A stretch of 64,000 nucleotides of DNA from Syntrophomonas sp. UBA5314 (GTDB lineage: Bacteria > Bacillota > Syntrophomonadia > Syntrophomonadales > Syntrophomonadaceae), in assembly GCA_002410325.1 (NCBI GenBank), contig DHRK01000044.1, forward strand, positions 3,237 to 67,236, written 5' to 3'. Shown in pieces: positions 52,210-59,655 of this stretch. How positions within the stretch are numbered: the stretch's first letter is position 1; every line of letters starts with the position of its first letter. Below the pieces are notes generated by a model. It made no database searches. It had not been told where the DNA came from and worked only from the letters and a program-made list of their open reading frames with translations. The translations under genes and the position numbers were made by a program.

Positions 52210-52768
52210 AGCCGGGTTGCGCCAAGCGATTCTCGCGGCCCGGAATCTTTTATCCCCGGCCCAGGTTGAGGAAAAGAGCCGCCGCATAATGGAACGCTTG
52301 AAAGAAATTGAACCCCTGCGGCAAGCCCGGGTTATCATGGCCTATAGCTCGATAAGAAATGAAGTGAATCTGTGGCCTTACCTGGAAGAAATGCTGAGGC
52401 AGGGCAAAACGATCCTTCTGCCCCGGGTTGAGGGGGATATGCTTGAGGCGGTGGAGTTTCGAGCCCAGGGTAAGTGCCGGATCAGTTCCTTTGGCATTCA
52501 AGAGCCGCTTGGTCCCGGGCAGCCGCTGGAAAGCATTGAGGCAGTGTTGGTTCCGGGGGTGGCCTTCGATGGTAATGGCCATCGCCTGGGTTATGGCAGA
52601 GGCTTTTACGATCGATTTCTGCCCGGATTGCCTCCCTCGGTCTTCCTCTGCGGCGTAGCCTATGAATTTCAGATAGTCGACGCGGTTTTCCCTGAAGAGC
52701 AGGATATACCGATGCACTGGATAGTAAGCGAACAGTCGGAAGTAGCCGTAGACATGCGGTTCTTCTAA
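52190..52768 (+). CDS. 5-formyltetrahydrofolate cyclo-ligase
   Basis: A 192-residue enzyme converting 5-formyl-THF to 5,10-methenyl-THF with ATP: KAGLRQAILAARNLLSPAQV, VIMAYSSIRNEVNLWPYLE, LVPGVAFDGNGHRLGYGRGF, YDRFLPGL. ATG 52190 overlaps the lgt end by 20 bases; GGAGT lies about 9 bases upstream. It is required for folate recycling and C1 metabolism. Confidence 0.93.
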   Translation: MNQPTTKAGLRQAILAARNLLSPAQVEEKSRRIMERLKEIEPLRQARVIMAYSSIRNEVNLWPYLEEMLRQGKTILLPRVEGDMLEAVEFRAQGKCRISSFGIQEPLGPGQPLESIEAVLVPGVAFDGNGHRLGYGRGFYDRFLPGLPPSVFLCGVAYEFQIVDAVFPEEQDIPMHWIVSEQSEVAVDMRFF

Positions 52769-52803
52769 GTGAGACAGTGCAAGAGGTAACATAGAAAGCC
52801 CAG

Positions 52804-52838
52804 GGGGCAGCCAAGGGGCCGGTCCTTTTGGTTGCCCC
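52804..52838. terminator. Hairpin, GGACCTTTTG family
   Basis: An 11-bp stem with one G-T pair: GGGGCAGCCAA (52804-52814) and TTGGTTGCCCC (52828-52838). It lies between convergent genes and may end both. Confidence 0.6.
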
Positions 52839-53089
52839 TAGTGTTTCCGGGAGTCAGACGAGCGTTTTTTGATCTGGCGAAGGACCGGGGGACGGACGAA
52901 GAAAAGCAAAATGGCTGATATTATCATAAAGGTCAGCAGCTGATCGGCCAGGGCGGGAATCAGTCCGATTTTAACCGCCAGGGCCACGAACAGGCCGGCT
53001 ACAGCCAGCCAGATGAACCTGAAGCTTGACAACAGGAATTCAAGAACCGCGCATCCGGTTGCTATCAGAATCCAGGCTAGAGCCGGCAT
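52838..53089 (-). CDS. NfeD-like small membrane protein
   Basis: An 83-residue protein with three hydrophobic segments (LAWILIATGCAVLEFLLSSF, IWLAVAGLFVALAVKIGL, LLTFMIISAILLFFV) and a basic tail (RQIKKRSSDSRKH). The pattern is like the membrane part of NfeD/YbbK proteins that lack the OB-fold. ATG 53089 follows GGAAG at 8 bases; the frame continues 12 codons upstream from 53125. Function unknown. Confidence 0.6.
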   Translation of the reverse strand: MPALAWILIATGCAVLEFLLSSFRFIWLAVAGLFVALAVKIGLIPALADQLLTFMIISAILLFFVRPPVLRQIKKRSSDSRKH

Positions 53090-53224
53090 AATAAATCTTC
53101 CTTTCTTGGTGCCTTCAAGCAGCATTCTATTTTGTCTATAATATCACAATTAGAGTTTTCTATAACTAAAACCCTTATGATACCATATACAGTAAAAGTT
53201 GATTTCCTTATGGAGGGTCGGACA

Positions 53225-54172
53225 ATGAAAGTACTAATATACGGAGTCGGTGCCCTGGGCAGCGTTTACGGCTGCCTTTTAAAACTGAAAGGGCATCAGG
53301 TAGCAGGCATTGATCATGAAGCGGTAGCCGGCCAGATTGAGCGGAGCGGGGTCAAAATAACCGGAATCTGGGGAGAACACTCGGCACGTTTAGACAGGGT
53401 GGTAAGCGATTGTGATCAACTGCAAGGACAAGCCTTTGACTTGATTATCGTTACGGTAAAGGCGTATGATACCCGGGCGGCGGCAGCTCAGGTGCGGGGG
53501 CTTCTGTCTGAGTCCACTCATGTGCTACTGGCCCAAAACGGATACGGCAACTTCGAAGCGGCCCGTGAATTCATACCGGAAGAGCGTCTGATACTGGCCC
53601 GGGTAATATTTGGCGCGGAAACTTTAGGACCCGGCCAATCAAAAGTATCGGTCATAGCCGACGATGTAATCCTGGGCTCCCCAACCGGCAAAATCGATAT
53701 GGATTACCTGGAGAAAATAGCTATCCTCTGCAATGATGCCGGTATTCCAACCCGTGCTTCGCAAGAAATTATGAAATTTGTATGGGCCAAGATAATATAT
53801 AATTCGGCTTTAAACCCCCTGGGGGCAATCCTGGAGGTTCCCTATGGGAAGCTGGCCGAAGTTGAGTTCAGCCGGACCATTATGGACGGCATTATTGAAG
53901 AGATCTTCACAGTTTTGCAAGCGGCCGGACAGGAAACCCTGTGGCCTGACGCCAATGCCTATAGAACCGCCTTTTATAAGCAAATGGTGCCTACTACCGC
54001 TCTCCATCATGCCTCCATGCTGCAGGATATCCAGCGGGGGAGGAGGACGGAAATTGATTCCCTCAACGGAGCGGTAATTGAGCTGGGGGAAGGGCTGGGA
54101 GTGGCTACGCCAATCAATCAAGTGGTGGTCAATATTTTAAAATCGAAGGAGATAAAACACCTGGCTGTGTAG
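53225..54172 (+). CDS. panE: 2-dehydropantoate 2-reductase
   Basis: A 315-residue NADPH enzyme for pantothenate synthesis: MKVLIYGVGALGSVYGCLLK (GxGxxG), LLAQNGYGNFEAAREF, MKFVWAKIIYNSALNPLGAI (catalytic lysine) and TEIDSLNGAVIELGEGLGVA. ATG 53225 follows GGAGGG; the longer frame from 53132 adds 31 residues with no ribosome site. ApbA/PanE relatives also reduce other ketoacids, so the assignment is by family. Confidence 0.92.
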   Translation: MKVLIYGVGALGSVYGCLLKLKGHQVAGIDHEAVAGQIERSGVKITGIWGEHSARLDRVVSDCDQLQGQAFDLIIVTVKAYDTRAAAAQVRGLLSESTHVLLAQNGYGNFEAAREFIPEERLILARVIFGAETLGPGQSKVSVIADDVILGSPTGKIDMDYLEKIAILCNDAGIPTRASQEIMKFVWAKIIYNSALNPLGAILEVPYGKLAEVEFSRTIMDGIIEEIFTVLQAAGQETLWPDANAYRTAFYKQMVPTTALHHASMLQDIQRGRRTEIDSLNGAVIELGEGLGVATPINQVVVNILKSKEIKHLAV

Positions 54173-54220
54173 ACGCAAAGAACCGTATGGTGACACTTTT
54201 TGACAAATATCTATGCTTAA

Positions 54221-54249
54221 TTGCAGTCTACTACTATATCGTATATAAT
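54221..54249 (+). promoter_or_regulatory. Promoter of the small protein-moaA-moaC operon
   Basis: TTGCAG (54221-54226), 17 bases, TATAAT (54244-54249), followed by a leader of about 160 bases before the first gene. No riboswitch could be folded by eye. Confidence 0.55.
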
Positions 54250-54411
54250 ATGTTAAGCTTTCTCCTCGAATGGGGGTAGTTTTCTCCTTAATTACGCAAT
54301 GGCGCACCGGCAAAAAAAGCGGGTATACAGTATACAATCCAATAGTTGACTAAAATGCTGAAAAGTTTTAAAGCAGGGAGGAACCCGACTACGGGGAGGG
54401 AGGTTTTTCGT

Positions 54412-54585
54412 ATGGATAAAAAGGACGTGCTTGCCAAAATCATGGAGAAATGTCCGAATATGAAGATCAGCTGTCTGGATGCCCGCCAACTGGCCGAGGA
54501 GCTGCAGATAGACTCAAGGGAATTGGGACGGATATGTGATGAAGCCGGCGTAAAAATAACCGCCTGCGAATTGGGTTGCTTTTAA
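54412..54585 (+). CDS. Small hypothetical protein before moaA
   Basis: A 57-residue protein: MDKKDVLAKIMEKCPNMKIS, CLDARQLAEELQIDSRELG then RICDEAGVKITACELGCF. The middle looks like a short helix-turn-helix (LAEELQIDSRELGRI). ATG 54412 is 9 bases after GGGAGG (54397-54402). Four cysteines, including the C-terminal CELGCF, could bind metal. Its place at the head of a molybdopterin operon suggests a link; function not known. Confidence 0.65.
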   Translation: MDKKDVLAKIMEKCPNMKISCLDARQLAEELQIDSRELGRICDEAGVKITACELGCF

Positions 54586-54623
54586 ATCGCTGATTTAACA
54601 GGGCCTTTTAGGGAGAGTGAGAA

Positions 54624-55604
54624 ATGCAGGACAGTTTTGGCCGGAATATTGAATATTTAAGAGTATCGGTAACCGATCGGTGCAATTTGCGCTGTAGATA
54701 TTGCATGCCCCTGGAGGGCACCACTTACATGGACCATTGTAAAATCTTATCCCTGGAAGAAATAGCCCGCCTGGTGCGTTTGGGTGCGGAGCTGGGGATT
54801 AAGAAGGTGCGCTTTACCGGGGGAGAGCCGCTGGTGCGCAAAAACTTTGTCCAGCTGGTTCAATATGTCAATGAAATACCCAAGATCAATGATATTGCCA
54901 TTACCACCAATGGCGGCCTTTTTTCGGAAAAAGCATGGGCTTTGCAGAAAGCCGGGCTCAAGCGAGTCAATTTCAGTTTGGATACCCTGCAGGAAGAGCG
55001 CTATCGCTATATCACCCGGCAGGGTGATTTCAAAAGGGTATGGGAAGCCATTTTTCATGCCATGGAAATGGACATGCAGCCGGTTAAGCTCAACATGGTA
55101 GTTATTAAGGGGTTTAATGACGACGAGCTGTTGGATTTTGCCAACCTGGCCTACTACCATCCTCTGCATGTTCGCTTCATAGAGTTTATGCCCATCGGCG
55201 ATTTGCAGTTCTGGCAAAAGGAACGGGTATGTACCATGGAGGAAATAAAGCGCCGCATCAACCTGGAATATGAGCTGCTGCCGGCCAATCCGGTCGAAGG
55301 CAACGGGCCGGCCCGGCAGTTCCAGATAAAAGGCGGCCTTGGCACCCTGGGCTTTATCAGCCCTTTGAGCAATCACTTCTGCAAAGAGTGCAACCGCATC
55401 CGCCTGACCGCAGACGGTAAATTGCGGGTCTGCCTGCATAATAAGATCGAATTTGACTTGAGACGGCCTATGCGCGAAGGCGCCAGCGATGAAGAACTTC
55501 TGGAGCTTATCAAAAAGGCCGTTGCCATGAAGCCCCAGCGCCATCACATGGATGAAGGCTGGGGTGTTCAAAACCAGCGCAAAATGTTTCAAATTGGGGG
55601 ATAA
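54624..55604 (+). CDS. moaA: GTP 3',8-cyclase (molybdopterin step 1)
   Basis: A 326-residue radical-SAM enzyme: VTDRCNLRCRYCMP (N-terminal cluster), VRFTGGEPLVRKNFVQLV, NMVVIKGFNDDEL and the C-terminal cluster FCKECNRIRLTADGKLRVC. It ends in GG, as in the family. With MoaC it makes cyclic pyranopterin monophosphate. ATG 54624 follows GGGAGAG. moaC follows 3 bases later. Confidence 0.95.
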   Translation: MQDSFGRNIEYLRVSVTDRCNLRCRYCMPLEGTTYMDHCKILSLEEIARLVRLGAELGIKKVRFTGGEPLVRKNFVQLVQYVNEIPKINDIAITTNGGLFSEKAWALQKAGLKRVNFSLDTLQEERYRYITRQGDFKRVWEAIFHAMEMDMQPVKLNMVVIKGFNDDELLDFANLAYYHPLHVRFIEFMPIGDLQFWQKERVCTMEEIKRRINLEYELLPANPVEGNGPARQFQIKGGLGTLGFISPLSNHFCKECNRIRLTADGKLRVCLHNKIEFDLRRPMREGASDEELLELIKKAVAMKPQRHHMDEGWGVQNQRKMFQIGG

Positions 55605-55607
55605 GGT

Positions 55608-56081
55608 ATGGATTTCACTCACATCAACGAACAAGGCCGCGCGCGCATGGTGGATGTGAGCGAAAAGGATGACAGCCAGCGTGAAGCCAGGGCCAGTTGC
55701 GCAATCAAGATGCGGCCGGAAACCCTGCAATTGATAATGAGCGGCGGCATAAAAAAAGGCGATGTTCTGGCGGTGGCCCAGGTAGCGGGAATAATGGCGG
55801 CTAAACAAACCCACCAGTTGATCCCCATGTGCCACCCCCTGATGTTGAGTTCGGTGGACGTAAATTTTACAGTGGACGAAGAACATAGCCGTATACTTAT
55901 AAAAACCCAGGTTAAAAATACGGGAAAAACCGGCGTGGAGATGGAAGCTCTAACCGCCGCGGCCGTATCCGCCCTGACTATATACGATATGTGCAAAGCG
56001 GTGGACCGCTGGATGGAAATCGGGGAGTTGGTCCTTGACGAAAAGCTGGGCGGCAAGAGCGGACATCAAACCCGTGAATGA
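55608..56081 (+). CDS. moaC: Cyclic pyranopterin monophosphate synthase
   Basis: A 157-residue MoaC: FTHINEQGRARMVDVSEKDD, AKQTHQLIPMCHPLMLSSVD, GVEMEALTAAAVSALTIYDM, CKAVDRWMEI. The His and Asp in MCHPL and the KAVD motif are conserved. It follows moaA directly. Confidence 0.95.
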   Translation: MDFTHINEQGRARMVDVSEKDDSQREARASCAIKMRPETLQLIMSGGIKKGDVLAVAQVAGIMAAKQTHQLIPMCHPLMLSSVDVNFTVDEEHSRILIKTQVKNTGKTGVEMEALTAAAVSALTIYDMCKAVDRWMEIGELVLDEKLGGKSGHQTRE

Positions 56082-56092
56082 TTGGGCAGCAG

Positions 56093-56138
56093 GGGACGGA
56101 CCTTTTGTTTACCGGCCGGGAAGCAAAAGGTCCGTCCC
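56093..56138. terminator. Hairpin, GGACCTTTTG family
   Basis: GGGACGGACCTTTTG (56093-56107) and CAAAAGGTCCGTCCC (56124-56138) form a 15-bp perfect stem between moaC and mog, with a TTCTTTTA 3' side. Similar hairpins are at 32159, 47746 and 52804. Confidence 0.7.
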
Positions 56139-56160
56139 TTCTTTTAAGGAGGCTTGAAAT

Positions 56161-56649
56161 ATGTATAGTTTGGGCATTCTGATCTTGAGTGACAAGGGCT
56201 CTAAAGGCGAGCGGGAAGATTTGAGCGGCCGGGAGATCAAAACAATGCTGGGTGAGGAATACCGGTGCGAATATTACGAGATGATTCCCGATGAAATTGA
56301 ACTTATAAAGTCAAAAATGTGCCAGGTTTGTGATGAGCTGAAGCTTGATCTCCTGCTTACATCCGGAGGCACAGGATTTAGCCTGCGCGACGTCACCCCT
56401 GAAGCCACCCTTCAGGTAGTCGAAAAGCTGGCGCCGGGCATTCCTGAAGTTATGCGTTCCTATGGCATGCAAAAAACCCCCAAGGCCATGTTGTCACGGG
56501 CGGCAGCTGGAATCAGGGGGAAGACCCTGATCATCAATCTGCCCGGCAGCGTAAAAGGGGTACGTGAATCCCTGGAGGCTATTTTGCCGGCTTTGGACCA
56601 CGGTCTGGATATCCTCATTGGCAGTGCTTCAGAGTGCGGACAGCTTTAG
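56161..56649 (+). CDS. mog: Molybdopterin adenylyltransferase (MogA/MoaB family)
   Basis: A 162-residue MogA/MoaB: MYSLGILILSDKGSKGERED, LLLTSGGTGFSLRDVTPEAT, GKTLIINLPGSVKGVRESLE. It prepares molybdopterin for metal insertion. The ribosome site AAGGAGG lies upstream of ATG 56161. The last codons and stop of the gene overlap a 30-bp inverted end of the MITE-like element; the reading frame is intact. Confidence 0.92.
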   Translation: MYSLGILILSDKGSKGEREDLSGREIKTMLGEEYRCEYYEMIPDEIELIKSKMCQVCDELKLDLLLTSGGTGFSLRDVTPEATLQVVEKLAPGIPEVMRSYGMQKTPKAMLSRAAAGIRGKTLIINLPGSVKGVRESLEAILPALDHGLDILIGSASECGQL

Positions 56650-56862
56650 TACACTATCAACCCTATTTCTATATATTATCACCGGTTAAATTTCCGTATG
56701 ACTGCGTTGTCGTCAATCGTAATACGTCCAGTATTACTCATTCCGACGCCCACGGACGGGTTAGTGCCGCGGTGCCAGGACGGCAAGGAGCGGCCTCCGC
56801 CTTGCCCTACGAAAATTTTCCTCGCTGAATACTATATAGAAATAGGGTTGACAGTGTACTAA
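56646..56862. mobile_element. MITE-like element with 30-bp inverted ends
   Basis: Left end TTAGTACACTATCAACCC (from 56646) continues to 56675; right end, read on the other strand from 56862 to 56833, is identical over 30 bases but for one mismatch (A/G at position 11). The interior of about 157 bases has no open reading frame of note. This is the form of a non-autonomous element mobilised by a transposase elsewhere. The stop codon of mog lies inside the left end. Confidence 0.75.
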
Positions 56863-56957
56863 TTTTAAAAAACCGCGTTATTTAAAGGAATAAAAAGCAA
56901 AATCCAGCAACATAATATTAATTGAGAATAGCGGGCGGATTTAGCTGGTTATGTGGT

Positions 56958-56986
56958 TTGAATACATGCCTTATCCCGCCTAATAT
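56958..56986 (+). promoter_or_regulatory. groESL promoter
   Basis: TTGAAT (56958-56963), 17 bases, TAATAT (56981-56986); the CIRCE operator starts 16 bases after, over the expected start of transcription. Confidence 0.65.
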
Positions 56987-57001
56987 TATTATTACAGAAT
57001 A

Positions 57002-57028
57002 TTAGCACTCGCACCCAACGAGTGCTAA
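57002..57028 (+). promoter_or_regulatory. CIRCE operator for HrcA
   Basis: TTAGCACTC (57002-57010), 9 bases, GAGTGCTAA (57020-57028): a perfect match to the CIRCE element. HrcA repressor binds it and is released on heat shock. It controls groES-groEL directly downstream. Confidence 0.98.
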
Positions 57029-57057
57029 CAATAACAACAAACGAAGGAGGTATACCT

Positions 57058-57348
57058 TTGAAGATTCAACCCATGGCTGACAAGGTGGTTATCAAGGTTT
57101 TGGACGTGATCGAGCAAAAGACCAAAAGCGGGCTTTATGTCCCCGATACCGCCAAAGAAAAACCCCAGGAAGGTGAAGTAATGGCCGTAGGGCCGGGTGC
57201 GCTTAATGACAAAGGCGAGAGAATACCCATCAATCTGTCCGTAGGCGACAAGGTTATCTTTTCTAAATATGCCGGGATGGAAGTTAAGATCGACGGCGAA
57301 GAACTGCTGATAGTCTCCGAGCGCGATGTCCTGGCCAAATTCAACTAG
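57058..57348 (+). CDS. groS: Co-chaperonin GroES
   Basis: A 96-residue heptameric lid of GroEL: KIQPMADKVVIKVLDVIEQK, TKSGLYVPDTAKEKPQEGEV, GDKVIFSKYAGMEVKIDGEE. TTG 57058 has GGAGG (57046-57050) 7 bases upstream. It is the first gene of the CIRCE operon. Confidence 0.97.
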   Translation: MKIQPMADKVVIKVLDVIEQKTKSGLYVPDTAKEKPQEGEVMAVGPGALNDKGERIPINLSVGDKVIFSKYAGMEVKIDGEELLIVSERDVLAKFN

Positions 57349-57379
57349 AAGAAATTGAAAACATAAAGGAGGTTCTTAG

Positions 57380-59017
57380 ATGGTTTCCAAGGAAATCAAA
57401 TTTAGCGAAGAGGCTAGAAGAGGCCTGGAAAAAGGCATCGATACCCTGGCCAATACCGTAAAAGTTACCCTGGGCCCCAAAGGCCGCAATGTAGTCCTGG
57501 ACAGAAAGTTCGGATCCCCTACGATTACCAACGATGGTGTTACCATCGCTCGTGATATAGACCTCAAAGATCCCTGGGAGAACCTGGGATGCCAACTGGT
57601 TAAAGAAGTAGCCATAAAGACCAACGATGTAGCCGGAGATGGCACCACCACCGCCACGGTTCTGGCTCAAGCCATGATCAAAGAAGGATTAAAGAACGTA
57701 GCAGCAGGCGCCAACCCCATGATTATGAGGCGGGGTATCGAAAAGGCCGTCAATGCTATCGTTGAAGAAATCAAGAATATCAGCAAGCCGGTGGAGTCCA
57801 AATCGGCTATCGCTCAGGTTGCTGCCATTTCCGCCGACGACCCGGATATCGGAACCCTGATTTCCGACGCTATGGAAAAAGTGGGCCGGGACGGGGTTAT
57901 CACGGTAGAAGAGTCCCAGTCGGTGGGAACTTCACTGCAGGTAGTAGAAGGTATGAACTTCGACCGTGGCTATATTTCACCCTACATGATCACCAATCCT
58001 GAAAAAATGGAAGCTGATCTCTCCGAACCCTTTGTTCTGATAAGCGACAAGAAGCTGGCTGCTATCGGCGAAATCCTACCCGTATTGGAGAAGGTTGTTC
58101 AAACCGGCAAGCCCCTGCTTATCATCGCTGAAGATGTGGAAGGCGAAGCCCTGCCCACCCTGGTTCTCAACAAGCTGCGCGGCACCTTCACCTGTGTCGC
58201 CGTCAAGGCTCCGGCTTTTGGCGAAAGAAGAAAGGCCATGCTGGAAGACATCGCCATTCTGACCAAAGGCCAGGTGGTTTCCGAAGAACTGGGCGTCAAA
58301 TTTGAGAATGTCACCCTGGATATGCTGGGCAAAGCCCGCCAGATAGTGGTTAAGAAGGATGAGACCATAATCATTGACGGCGCCGGTGACGAAGAAGATA
58401 TTAAAGCCCGCATCAACAACATTAAGAAGCAGTACGAAGAAAGCGAATCCGAATACGACCGCGAAAAACTGCAGGAAAGAATGGCCAAACTGTCCGGTGG
58501 AGTAGCTGTAATCCAGGTCGGAGCAGCCACTGAAACCGAACTGAAGGAGAAGAAGCACCGTATTGAAGACGCCCTGGCAGCCACCAAGGCCGCTGTGGAA
58601 GAAGGCATTGTAGCCGGCGGAGGAGCCGCTCTTATCAATGTGATTCCCGCGGTAGACAGCCTGGAGGCCAACGCTGATGAGCAGACCGGCATTAACCTGG
58701 TCAAAAAAGCCCTGGAAGAGCCCCTGCGCCAGATTGCCAACAATGCTGGAACGGAAGGTTCCGTAGTGGTGGAAAAGGTAAAGGGTCTCGCTGCCGGAGT
58801 AGGCTACAACGCCCTGACCAATGTTTACGAAAACATGTTTGAAGCGGGCATTATCGACCCGGCCAAGGTCACCCGTTCGGCGGTTCAGAACGCAGCCAGC
58901 ATCGCGGCCATGGTATTGACCACCGAAGCCGTAGTGAGCGAAGTTGTTGACAAAGACGCCAAGATGCCTGACATGGGCGGAATGGGCGGCATGGGCGGAA
59001 TGGGCGGCATGATGTAA
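57380..59017 (+). CDS. groL: Chaperonin GroEL
   Basis: A 545-residue chaperonin: KFSEEARRGLEKGIDTLANT, VGDGTTT-like NDVAGDGTTTATVLAQAMIK, GGGAALINV, and the GGM-rich tail (MPDMGGMGGMGGMGGMM). It folds proteins with GroES and ATP. ATG 57380 follows AAAGGAGG by 8-9 bases; 31 bases separate it from groES. Confidence 0.98.
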   Translation: MVSKEIKFSEEARRGLEKGIDTLANTVKVTLGPKGRNVVLDRKFGSPTITNDGVTIARDIDLKDPWENLGCQLVKEVAIKTNDVAGDGTTTATVLAQAMIKEGLKNVAAGANPMIMRRGIEKAVNAIVEEIKNISKPVESKSAIAQVAAISADDPDIGTLISDAMEKVGRDGVITVEESQSVGTSLQVVEGMNFDRGYISPYMITNPEKMEADLSEPFVLISDKKLAAIGEILPVLEKVVQTGKPLLIIAEDVEGEALPTLVLNKLRGTFTCVAVKAPAFGERRKAMLEDIAILTKGQVVSEELGVKFENVTLDMLGKARQIVVKKDETIIIDGAGDEEDIKARINNIKKQYEESESEYDREKLQERMAKLSGGVAVIQVGAATETELKEKKHRIEDALAATKAAVEEGIVAGGGAALINVIPAVDSLEANADEQTGINLVKKALEEPLRQIANNAGTEGSVVVEKVKGLAAGVGYNALTNVYENMFEAGIIDPAKVTRSAVQNAASIAAMVLTTEAVVSEVVDKDAKMPDMGGMGGMGGMGGMM

Positions 59018-59105
59018 GAAGTGCCTACATCCCCAAAATACCGGAGTTTAAAAACTGAAAATGTTGCTGTGACCACATTTTGACCACAATTGGTTGAAAT
59101 AAATC

Positions 59106-59348
59106 TTAGAGACCGCTCATTAATTCGCTGAATTTTTGGGCGGCTTCTCTTTTCTTGTTTTTGGTGACGTGGAGATAGAGCCGTCTGGTAGTGTCATCAT
59201 CAGTATGATGTAAAAGTTGTCCATTAAGATATATATATTTAGAGAGCTGGCAGCAGCAATGCAGCTCTTTTGCATATCCCCAGTCGTATGCAGCCTTCCC
59301 TGATAATAGCTGAAGAGCACTTTGGCACGCTTTTTTAAGTCTTTTCAC
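59106..59348 (-). pseudogene. C-terminal remnant of a tyrosine-type phage integrase
   Basis: The last ~50 residues read LLHHTDDDTTRRLYLHVTKN then KKREAAQKFSELM, the C-terminal box of tyrosine recombinases (HxxxxTxxxYxHV with the catalytic tyrosine). The preceding ~30 codons have no resemblance, and no N-terminal or core-binding domain precedes. It is a leftover of an integration event next to groEL. Confidence 0.65.
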
Positions 59349-59349
59349 G

Positions 59350-59655
59350 ATTCACACCGCCTGCCCTTCATAATGGAATCTCACCCATTATTTAAACCCA
59401 TTAACAACAAAAATTGAATGATAAAAAAGGTTGACAAGCTATAAAACGGGTGATAGTTTGGTGGTATATAAATAAATAACATATTATTAAATATCACATA
59501 ACTAGATACAATGTTAATCAAAGGCATAGCGCTCGGGCGATAACCATGGGTGTTGGTCTTATCAGATACGGATAAACAACTGAGAGAATGGGGGTGAATC
59601 TTAGTCTTCAGGCATTCGCTCGAACCTTATCATATTAACAAGGAGGAAAATCTTA
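59350..59655. other. Leader region before the acyl-CoA operon
   Basis: About 305 bases. A possible promoter TTGACA (59431-59436), 17 bases, TAGTTT (59454-59459) lies about 200 bases before the start. No gene or clear riboswitch is visible. Confidence 0.4.
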
